IMG/VR virus record: IMGVR_UViG_3300012924_000014
Coordinates: 1-40,473 of that record
Length of the DNA: 40,473 nt
DNA from: a virus
Reading direction: 5' to 3' (one strand)
A model generated the notes under the pieces. It was not told where the DNA came from. It saw only the letters and a program-made list of their open reading frames with translations, and searched no databases. Both the position numbers and the translations under genes were made by a program. Numbering within the stretch: position 1 is the first letter of the stretch; each line of letters starts with the position of its first letter. Below, piece by piece: positions 23,366 to 29,793 of the stretch.

Positions 23366-24265
23366 ATGGTTAATATTACAGGAAAAGGAACTGATGCAGA
23401 AGGACATATAACTTCTGTATCTATTTCTGTTTCTGTATCTTCTCCAGCTCCTACTGGGTTTCCTGATGCATCAAATACTGGTGTTCCAGTTGGTACTATA
23501 TTACAGAGAATTCCTGAAGATATTACTTCAGGCGCGGGTTGGCATTGGGATACTCGCGGATGGGTAACTATTGACGATGCTGGTGCAGTTTTTGATAAAT
23601 ACTCAGTTAACTCAGAAGTTGATGCAACAGCTGATGGTATAACTATATCGAGATGTAGAATTATTAATAATGGAAATGTGTTTGGTGTTGGATTACGCCA
23701 TTCTAATAATGTAACAGTTCAAGACTGTACTATTTCTGGTCCTGGAAATGGCGGACCAGATAATAATCGTTTAACAACTGGAATTAAAGATGTTTATGGA
23801 GATATATCAGGAACAGTAATAAAACGCTGTAATATATTTGATTGTGCTGGTGGTATTGCACTACATAAAGGTATCGTTCAAAATAATTACATTCATGATA
23901 TGGGCTATAATACTGTAGATCATGTTGATTGTTATCAATCATTTGATGTTGGACCATTAGAAATTTCTGGGAATACATTCTTAAATGAATTAAATCAAAC
24001 AGCTTGTATTCTCCTACAGTGGACTAATGCTGCACTTTCTGGCGTTAGAATTCATGATAATTTATTTGCAGGAGGAGGATATTGTATTTACGGTGGAGAT
24101 AATGCAATTGATGTTAAAATAACTAATAACAAATTTTCAACAAGGTTTTATCCTAACGGCGGTTATTACGGATATGTAGCACACTGGCAACCAGGAAATA
24201 CAGGAAATGAGTGGTCAGGAAATACTTGGTATGATGGACCAAATGTTGGTCAAGTAATTAATTAA
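23366..24265 (+). CDS. Right-handed parallel beta-helix tailspike-like protein, 299 aa
   Basis: After a short Ig-like strand pair and a Pro/Ser link, residues about 30-299 show the marks of a pectate-lyase-like beta-helix: GFPDASNTGVPVGT, DGITISRCRIINNG, NNVTVQDCTISGPGNG, VIKRCNIFDC, IVQNNYIHDM and VKITNNKFS. The N-x-x-x-x-N and C-x-I coil repeats are clear. Such proteins bind or cut surface polysaccharide in phage tails; acidic residues in the DHVDCYQ loop (near 190) are candidates for catalysis. ATG 23366 has no visible ribosome-binding site, so expression probably depends on the preceding gene. Confidence 0.75.
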   Translation: MVNITGKGTDAEGHITSVSISVSVSSPAPTGFPDASNTGVPVGTILQRIPEDITSGAGWHWDTRGWVTIDDAGAVFDKYSVNSEVDATADGITISRCRIINNGNVFGVGLRHSNNVTVQDCTISGPGNGGPDNNRLTTGIKDVYGDISGTVIKRCNIFDCAGGIALHKGIVQNNYIHDMGYNTVDHVDCYQSFDVGPLEISGNTFLNELNQTACILLQWTNAALSGVRIHDNLFAGGGYCIYGGDNAIDVKITNNKFSTRFYPNGGYYGYVAHWQPGNTGNEWSGNTWYDGPNVGQVIN

Positions 24266-24278
24266 AGAGGATGGATAA

Positions 24279-24545
24279 ATGAAAATCAGTGTTATACAGA
24301 CTAACAGTGCTGAAGCTGATATTGATGGAAACTCATCTTTACTTATTGATGCTCCGCCTAATACTATAATTTTAAGCGGAGGATTTTTTATTCATCCTGG
24401 ATATCCATTTAGAATGTTAGTTAGTAGACCAGTTAATACTGAACCTGCTTTTGGTCCACCTACTTCTTGGGAATTTTTTGCTTCTGATGGTGCAGAAGGA
24501 GATATATTTGTTGGATATGTTGTATGTGCTAGTTATTTTATTTAA
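24279..24545 (+). CDS. Small beta-rich virion protein, 88 aa
   Basis: AGAGGATGG lies just upstream of ATG 24279. The protein starts MKISVIQTNSAEADIDGN and is beta-prone, with an IILSGGFFIHPGYPF loop and a hydrophobic C-terminus ending VCASYFI. It resembles a small tail-tip or decoration domain but matches no family I know. It is in the adhesion block between the beta-helix and the repeat fibre. Confidence 0.58.
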   Translation: MKISVIQTNSAEADIDGNSSLLIDAPPNTIILSGGFFIHPGYPFRMLVSRPVNTEPAFGPPTSWEFFASDGAEGDIFVGYVVCASYFI

Positions 24546-24560
24546 ATAAAATGAGCCTTT

Positions 24561-24583
24561 AGGACGGTTTTAAATGACCGTCT
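24561..24583 (+). promoter_or_regulatory. Hairpin with the start codon of the repeat fibre in its loop
   Basis: GACGGT at 24563-24568 pairs perfectly with ACCGTC at 24577-24582, and the eight-base loop TTTAAATG contains the start codon (24574-24576). The AGGA ribosome-binding site (24561-24564) is partly in the stem. A three-codon frame (24551-24562) lies just upstream. The arrangement could set the translation rate of the fibre gene. Confidence 0.4.
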
Positions 24584-26550
24584 CTCTAGATACTTCTCTT
24601 GCAGAAGTATTATCAATTTCTAATAATAATAATGTATCAGCACCTTTTAGTCCTGCTGCTGGTACAACTCTGTATGCAGTAATTACTACTAATAGACCAA
24701 GTGCAGGAGGATCATTAGTAGCAAGTGTTTCTGGAGGAGCATTAACCTGGGCAAGCATTGCTTCTATTTCTGCTTCAACTGGTGGAACATCTGCAGAAGT
24801 ATATAGAGCATTTTGTGCAACTGCTCCGGGATCAATGACAGTTACAGTTGTTCCTAATGCAGCGGCTAATGCTGCTGGCTGGGAAGTACGTTGCAATGTA
24901 GTACAAGTAACGGGGGATGAAGGCGCTACATATACAGGAAAAACAAATACATCTTTTAGTGCATCAGGCTTACCTTCTGTTGTTTTAACTGGAGTTTCAT
25001 CCGGATCTAATGTATTAGTTGCTTGTGCAGATTGGGCAAATTTAGCAGTCGCGACTTTACCTGCTGGACAAATATCTATTTACGATGTTGTAGATTCAGA
25101 ATATACTTCTCATAAATGGAAATTAACCAGTAATACTAGTTCATCTGGTAATGTTACGATGAATGCTACCGCTCCAACAGGGCAACAATTTCAAATGGCC
25201 GCTATTGAAATTAAATCTGCTGGAGGAACTCAATTTACACAATCTGTTTCAGGTACAGTAGGGTTTACCGGTGCTGATAATACCTTAACAAAAAAGACAC
25301 ATTCTTTGGCAACGTTATCATTTACTGGAGTACGCACAGCAATAACCAGAAAAATTCAATCAGCTACATTGTCGTTTACTACAGCACGAAATGAAGTATT
25401 AAGAAAAACAATGACAGCTGCAGTTTCATTTACTACTGCTATGCCATTATTAACTAGGTCAAATCGTACTGCATCATTATCATTTACTGGGTCACAGACT
25501 AAACGTATAGTTAAATCTGCACTAACTGCAACAGTTTCATTTACTGGGTCAATGACAACTGCGGCAGTGCATCATTACACACAAGCGCTTAATGCAACAT
25601 TATCATTTACTGGAGCACAGATAAATGGAATTAAAAAACTCAGTACAGCAACTGTATCTTTTGTTGGTTCCAATATCAAACGTGTCCAAAATAGACAGTC
25701 TTCATCTGTCAACTTTACCGGTAATCAATCACGTAGAATTTCAAAAATCCAAACAGGAAATATCTCTTTTACTGGAACCATCAATAGTAGACTGACTAAA
25801 GTATTATCAGCAACAATTTCCTTCACAGGAAATATGACGTCTGCTGCTGTTCATCATTATACCCAAGCATTAAATGCAACCATAGGGTTTACAACTTCTT
25901 TTACTACAGCAGTAGTACATTTCTTCACACAATCATTATCAGCTACATTAAGTTTTACTGGTAATCAAACAAAGAAAACATTGAAGTTATTATCGGCAAC
26001 GATTTCCTTTACTGGTAGTTTGTCTCGCCGAGTCGGCCACGCTCTATCTGCAATGCTTGCATTTTCCGGAGCGGCCGCGCGCAGTGTCCACAGTGGACTG
26101 TCTGCCTCCGTTGGATTCGTCGGCGTGCTGAATAGACGGATTACTAAATCATTGCCAAATTCAACATTGTCATTTACAGTTAGTTTTGTTGGAAGCGCTG
26201 CTCACTTTTTCACACAAGCTTTAAGTGCAACACTTTCATTTACTGGTAATTTAACATCACATAGAATTATAGTTAGATTGCTTACTGCGACTGTTTCATT
26301 TGCAACATTGTCCAGTAAGAAAACTAAACATGTGTTGTCTAGTACAATAAGTTTTATTGGCTCTATGAACAATAGAATTCCTGTTGTGTTCTCAGCTGTA
26401 TTATCATTCACTGCTAATCTTGGAATTATACCTCATATTATTTCTGGATTATCTAATTTAAGAATTAGAGTTTTTGGCAGAGAAACAAATGAAAATATTT
26501 CAGGCATAGAAGATGAAGGACCGATATCAGGGGAGGAGCCCGGAACATGA
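24574..26550 (+). CDS. Repeat-rich tail fibre protein, 658 aa
   Basis: Residues 1-215 form a beta-sandwich-like N-terminal domain (FSPAAGTTLYAVITTNRPSA, ending QMAAIEIKSAGG). Residues about 225-630 are a tandem array of 21 hand-counted units, most 18 residues long, with consensus SATLSFTGxxxRRxxKxL. Some units carry a longer VHHYTQALN or HFFTQAL link. The alternation of hydrophobic strand and basic turn suggests a beta-solenoid or trimeric fibre shaft. The acidic C-terminus (ISGIEDEGPISGEEPG) is non-repetitive. A G+C-rich island lies within the array at 26021-26140. The gene ends in an ATGA overlap with the BppU-like gene. Confidence 0.72.
   Translation: MTVSLDTSLAEVLSISNNNNVSAPFSPAAGTTLYAVITTNRPSAGGSLVASVSGGALTWASIASISASTGGTSAEVYRAFCATAPGSMTVTVVPNAAANAAGWEVRCNVVQVTGDEGATYTGKTNTSFSASGLPSVVLTGVSSGSNVLVACADWANLAVATLPAGQISIYDVVDSEYTSHKWKLTSNTSSSGNVTMNATAPTGQQFQMAAIEIKSAGGTQFTQSVSGTVGFTGADNTLTKKTHSLATLSFTGVRTAITRKIQSATLSFTTARNEVLRKTMTAAVSFTTAMPLLTRSNRTASLSFTGSQTKRIVKSALTATVSFTGSMTTAAVHHYTQALNATLSFTGAQINGIKKLSTATVSFVGSNIKRVQNRQSSSVNFTGNQSRRISKIQTGNISFTGTINSRLTKVLSATISFTGNMTSAAVHHYTQALNATIGFTTSFTTAVVHFFTQSLSATLSFTGNQTKKTLKLLSATISFTGSLSRRVGHALSAMLAFSGAAARSVHSGLSASVGFVGVLNRRITKSLPNSTLSFTVSFVGSAAHFFTQALSATLSFTGNLTSHRIIVRLLTATVSFATLSSKKTKHVLSSTISFIGSMNNRIPVVFSAVLSFTANLGIIPHIISGLSNLRIRVFGRETNENISGIEDEGPISGEEPGT
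25245..26457 (+). repeat. Array of about 21 diverged 54-base units within the fibre gene
   Basis: Units align at protein level around the SFTG core but are largely diverged at DNA level. The best internal pair is 25552-25599 against 25834-25881: 15 of 16 residues match, while nine codons differ synonymously. The repeats are therefore old and kept by selection for the protein, not a recent expansion. Boundaries are approximate. Confidence 0.75.
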
Positions 26551-26903
26551 TTGGTAATTCACCCTCAGTTGAAATTGGTCCATTTGTTGTAGGTGAAAAG
26601 CCTATGATTCTACGATATACTTTTGAGGATTCAAATGGAAATCCTCTTGACTTAACTGGTTACACAGGGAAGTTTAGTTATCGAGAAAATAGCTGTGGTG
26701 TAGGAACAGCAGTAATACGTAATGCTGTAGTTATTTCTCCACAAACAGATGGAAAAGTTGAGTATACTTGGCAAGGTGATGAATTTCCTACACCAGGACA
26801 TTATATTGCTGAATTGTGGGTAGGAAATAATGCACAACGTTTTGCATCAATTCTTATCAAGTTTGATGTTCGCATTCCTGTTGGTGTAGTTCCTGTTATA
26901 TAA
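26547..26903 (+). CDS. BppU N-terminal-like baseplate/fibre protein, 118 aa
   Basis: ATG 26547 overlaps the fibre stop (ATGA). The sequence has the BppU N-terminal pattern: a first strand SVEIGPFVVGEKP, RYTFEDSNGNPLDLTGYTGK, a variable loop, then KVEYTWQGDEFPTPGHYIAE. This Ig-like domain in lactococcal and other phages attaches receptor-binding proteins to the baseplate. Here it stands alone without a long fibre, so it may link the repeat fibre encoded just upstream to the tail. Confidence 0.68.
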   Translation: MIGNSPSVEIGPFVVGEKPMILRYTFEDSNGNPLDLTGYTGKFSYRENSCGVGTAVIRNAVVISPQTDGKVEYTWQGDEFPTPGHYIAELWVGNNAQRFASILIKFDVRIPVGVVPVI

Positions 26904-26911
26904 GGAAAATA

Positions 26912-27331
26912 ATGACTAATCCAGGTAGAAATGAAATAAAAAGAGCATTAAGGAATGGTAGTTTAATTAAACCTGAACACTGCGAAAACTGTAAAGATAA
27001 GTATCCTCCTTATAATATTGTTGCTCACCATCATAAAGGATATGACAAATTACATATACTAGATATAGTATGGCTTTGTCGAAAATGTCATCATAATTCA
27101 CATGGTGGTTGGGATGGTAAAGGTGTAACAAAAGAATTATTATCTTCTGTTGCAAAAAGAACTAATGAAAAAATTGGTCATGATCAATTATCCTCTAATG
27201 GAAAGAAAGGAATGAAAAAAGCACAGCAAGTAATGAAACTAAAATATACACAAGAACAATTATCACAAATACGCAGTGCAGCAGCCATTAAAGGTAATAA
27301 AATTCGTTGGGGAGATAAAAATGACAGCTGA
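26912..27331 (+). CDS. HNH endonuclease, 139 aa
   Basis: Zinc-binding pairs CENC (24-27) and CRKC (56-59) flank VAHHHKGYDKLHILDIVWL, with the catalytic-type His at 39-41 and further His at 60-61 and 64. The C-terminal half is basic and contains a RSAAAIKGNKIRW helix like DNA-binding NUMOD-type tails of free-standing homing endonucleases. It lies between the adhesion and connector genes, and its last 11 bases contain the start of the adaptor gene, so its insertion has been tidily fitted. It may be a mobile intronless homing gene. Confidence 0.8.
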   Translation: MTNPGRNEIKRALRNGSLIKPEHCENCKDKYPPYNIVAHHHKGYDKLHILDIVWLCRKCHHNSHGGWDGKGVTKELLSSVAKRTNEKIGHDQLSSNGKKGMKKAQQVMKLKYTQEQLSQIRSAAAIKGNKIRWGDKNDS

Positions 27332-28124
27332 CTTTTCTCCGACTGATCTCTGGCCTTGTTGCTGGACATGTGATGTTATGACAGAGTCTCCTACTGTAAC
27401 GGGACAGGCTGTTGCATTTGCATCAAATACTTTATGGGTATTAACTGGCCGTCAATTTGGATTCACTGAAACTACATTACGTCCATGTCGTGATTGTCAT
27501 AGAGAAACCCCTTTCCCTGATGGTTGGCTTTCATGGCCGGGAACTCAGCGACCGCCATTAGGTGCAACATCATCCGGTGGATTTTATGGTTATTGGATCT
27601 ATGGTGGATGTGGATCTTGTCAAGATAATTGTTCATGTACGTATCTTGAACAATTTGAATTATCTGCTCCGGTAAGTTCTATCACGCAAATTAAAATAAA
27701 TGGAACTATTCTAGATCCATCTTCTTATCGTTTGGATGAAAGTCGTTATGTGGTTAGGGTTGATGGTGGTATCTGGCCTAGGACTAATAATTTCGCTTTA
27801 CCTGATACTCAAGTAGGAACATGGTCAGTTACAGCTAGATATGGTTTAAATCTTCCCGACGGTGCGGCCTGGGCAATTGGTGAATTAGCATGTGAATTCA
27901 TTAAGGCTGCAAATGGTGAAGATTGCCGTTTACCACGTACAGTAACTCAGCTTGCCAGACAGGGTGTTACTTTATCATTTCCTAGCATTAGTGATATGTT
28001 TGACAAAGGATTAACAGGATTATATCTCGCTGATATTTTTATTAATACATGGAATCCAAATCACTTACAAGGACGGGCACGTACATATTCTATTGATGGT
28101 AGGAAATCCCGGAGAGTGGGATAA
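27321..28124 (+). CDS. Head-to-tail adaptor, 267 aa
   Basis: GGGGAG lies seven bases upstream of ATG 27321, preferred over the in-frame ATG at 27276. The protein has conserved segments of the actinophage connector: LWPCCWTCDVMTESPTVTGQ, LTGRQFGFTETTLRPCRDC, GGCGSCQDNCSCTYL, GTWSVTARYGLNLPDGAAW and GLYLADIFINTWNPNH. The many N-terminal Cys suggest metal or disulfide stabilisation. Adaptors bind the portal and form the base for the stopper and tail. It ends sharing one base with the next connector gene. Confidence 0.82.
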   Translation: MTADFSPTDLWPCCWTCDVMTESPTVTGQAVAFASNTLWVLTGRQFGFTETTLRPCRDCHRETPFPDGWLSWPGTQRPPLGATSSGGFYGYWIYGGCGSCQDNCSCTYLEQFELSAPVSSITQIKINGTILDPSSYRLDESRYVVRVDGGIWPRTNNFALPDTQVGTWSVTARYGLNLPDGAAWAIGELACEFIKAANGEDCRLPRTVTQLARQGVTLSFPSISDMFDKGLTGLYLADIFINTWNPNHLQGRARTYSIDGRKSRRVG

Positions 28125-28621
28125 TGGATATTTCAACAGTATTACCATTAATCCTTTCTGCTGCAAATGATGAATTGAAATATTCTATTGGTAAATCTCC
28201 TGCACGTGTTGGATTAGTTCCAAGCGCTATTGCTTGGGATGAATGCGACACGTGTGGATTATTGGCTTTATCAATTAATAGATTTTTTCTTACTGACCAA
28301 TTCCCTATAGAAGCATCTACATCTGATGCATGCGAGGGTGGAGTATTAGCAGCAGATATGATTATGCAGATAATTCGCTGCGCTCCGCAACCAGCGGGAG
28401 ATGGTAAAAGTTTAGCTCCAACAACTGATGCATTAAACAATTCTGCACTTATGATTATTGATGATGCTAAAAGAGTAATGTGTAGTGTTCTTGAACAGTT
28501 GAGATCTTTATTATTAGATAATGATATTGTTGATTATATGATTAGACAGCAATTATTTGTTGGGCCTGAAGGCGCATGTGTTGGTTCAGAACTTCAATTT
28601 GTTGTTGGAGTTAATAGATGA
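28124..28621 (+). CDS. Head-tail connector / tail terminator-like protein, 165 aa
   Basis: Residues show a helical N-terminus, a DECDTCGLLALSINRFF centre, GGVLAADMIMQIIRCAPQPA and a C-terminal alpha/beta part (ALMIIDDAKRVMCSVLEQL). Equivalent proteins follow the Cys-rich adaptor in actinophages and serve as stopper or terminator at the head-tail junction; which one cannot be decided here. It overlaps the adaptor by one base and the next gene by ATGA. Confidence 0.68.
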   Translation: MDISTVLPLILSAANDELKYSIGKSPARVGLVPSAIAWDECDTCGLLALSINRFFLTDQFPIEASTSDACEGGVLAADMIMQIIRCAPQPAGDGKSLAPTTDALNNSALMIIDDAKRVMCSVLEQLRSLLLDNDIVDYMIRQQLFVGPEGACVGSELQFVVGVNR

Positions 28622-29031
28622 GTAGTATTAATGTTAGACAGGAAATAAATTCATCTCAAATTAACAAACAATTAAAAGGTCCAACCGGAGCTTTAGCAAA
28701 AGAGTTGCTACGTAAGGGATTACGTATACAAAATGCAGCAAAGAAAAGATGTCCTGTTGACCAGGGCCGTTTACGTGCATCTATTACTTTAAAAATTGTC
28801 ACTGAAGCTGGAATTTTAAAAGCTGAAATAGGAACTGATGTAGATTATGCTTTATATGTCCACAATGGAACTGGATTGTTTGGACCTACATCTTCTCAAA
28901 TATTTCCTCAGCGCGGAAAGTTTATGGTATTTCAGCCTAAAGGATCTTCACAATCCGTATTTGCAACTCACACTAGCGGACAAAAACCAGTACCGTTTTT
29001 AAATGATGCATTGCATGAAGTCATGGGCTGA
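28618..29031 (+). CDS. HK97 gp10-like tail completion protein, 137 aa
   Basis: The gp10-like pattern is clear: KELLRKGLRIQNAAKKRCPV, DQGRLRASITLKI, then DVDYALYVHNGTGLFGP and KPVPFLNDALHEV at the end. The GRLRxSI and YALYVHxGT motifs define this family of head-tail joining proteins. The size is typical. It is preceded by an ATGA overlap and followed by a hairpin-bearing leader to the tail assembly chaperone gene. Confidence 0.85.
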   Translation: MSSINVRQEINSSQINKQLKGPTGALAKELLRKGLRIQNAAKKRCPVDQGRLRASITLKIVTEAGILKAEIGTDVDYALYVHNGTGLFGPTSSQIFPQRGKFMVFQPKGSSQSVFATHTSGQKPVPFLNDALHEVMG

Positions 29032-29061
29032 GTTTCTAAATTTACATTTGTCATGAGGCGG

Positions 29062-29093
29062 CCGACTGCGCTGTTATTGTGCGAGTCGGAGGT
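29062..29093 (+). promoter_or_regulatory. Hairpin that buries part of the chaperone ribosome-binding site
   Basis: CCGACTGCGC (29062-29071) pairs with GTGC and AGTCGG (29079-29089, one bulged G) around a seven-base loop. Its 3' arm includes the first two bases of the GGAGGT Shine-Dalgarno (29088-29093) for the ATG at 29100. No T-run follows, so it is not a terminator. It may dampen or regulate translation of the chaperone. Confidence 0.45.
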
Positions 29094-29099
29094 ATTGCC

Positions 29100-29552
29100 A
29101 TGACAGAAACAACGATCACGCCAGCTGATCCGCAAGTAAAAGATTTCAGTAAAAAAGTTGACGTCAAATTTAAAATTGACGATGATATTTTTATTGGAGT
29201 TCCTAACCTTGCTGTCGATGAACTCATTGAATTTGTTGGGTTGACTGAAAGTATCGGCGAAGCTGATATGAAGAATCAACCAAAATTCTTTCGTGCTGTT
29301 GCACAATTGGTTCTTACAAAAGAATCAGCAGAAAAATTTATTTCTCGTATGGCGGATAAATCAAATCCAATTTCCATTTTTCAAGTAATGGAAATAATTC
29401 CATGGGTAATGGGTGAATATGGAATGCGCCCTACGGAGCCATCGTCGGACTCGTCAGATGGGTCACCGAATCCGGAAGATGGCACGAAATTGACGGTGAA
29501 TCTCTCTCCAATGGAATTGACATCAGAACTCTCAGCCCAGACCGATTCTTAA
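29100..29552 (+). CDS. Tail assembly chaperone, G-type short product, 150 aa
   Basis: I chose ATG 29100 with GGAGGT seven bases upstream instead of an in-frame GTG at 29079. The protein has an acidic helical body (VDELIEFVGLTESIGEADMK, then RMADKSNPISIFQVMEII) and a disordered Ser/Asp/Pro tail (SSDSSDGSPNPEDGT), as in gpG-like chaperones just before tape measure genes. These coat the tape measure during tail assembly. A -1 reading frame opens before its stop and gives the longer G-T form. Confidence 0.78.
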   Translation: MTETTITPADPQVKDFSKKVDVKFKIDDDIFIGVPNLAVDELIEFVGLTESIGEADMKNQPKFFRAVAQLVLTKESAEKFISRMADKSNPISIFQVMEIIPWVMGEYGMRPTEPSSDSSDGSPNPEDGTKLTVNLSPMELTSELSAQTDS

Positions 29553-29776
29553 ACTTAATATACTTCACCATGTTACAGCGTCTGAATTACGATGATGAGG
29601 ATAACACTAATCCTCGAGTAGATCTTGATAATTCATTTCATATAACAGAATGGTATGTTCCAGGTTTAAATAAATACAGGGAAATTGTGCCTGCAGTTGA
29701 GGGAGTGCCGGACTGGTGGCATGGAGAAGAGGACGCCAGCGCGTCATTCCTCCGTGCTATGAATGTCAATACTTAA
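29417..29776 (+). CDS. T extension of the tail assembly chaperone, made by -1 frameshift
   Basis: In the -1 frame relative to G, no stop occurs from 29417 to the TAA at 29774-29776, giving up to 119 residues. The upstream part encodes GIDIRTLSPDRFLNLIYF, which resembles gpT-like extensions, and it continues without break into the ATG-started 68-residue region at 29570. The shift must occur between 29417 and the G stop at 29550. I see no canonical XXXYYYZ slippery heptamer, so the exact site is unknown. Independent initiation at ATG 29570 is less likely because it lacks a clear ribosome-binding site. Confidence 0.7.
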   Translation: MWNAPYGAIVGLVRWVTESGRWHEIDGESLSNGIDIRTLSPDRFLNLIYFTMLQRLNYDDEDNTNPRVDLDNSFHITEWYVPGLNKYREIVPAVEGVPDWWHGEEDASASFLRAMNVNT

Positions 29777-29793
29777 ACTAAGGTGAGTTCACT

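Noticed and set aside
24570-24896. Minus-strand frame of 108 codons opposite the start of the fibre gene
   Set aside because: It is a shadow of the repeat fibre's coding strand, has no ribosome-binding site, and would run against all neighbours.
25245-26457. Regular repeats that might be read as a CRISPR or direct-repeat array
   Set aside because: The period is 54 bases in phase with codons, the units differ at DNA level, and there are no constant repeats with unique spacers.
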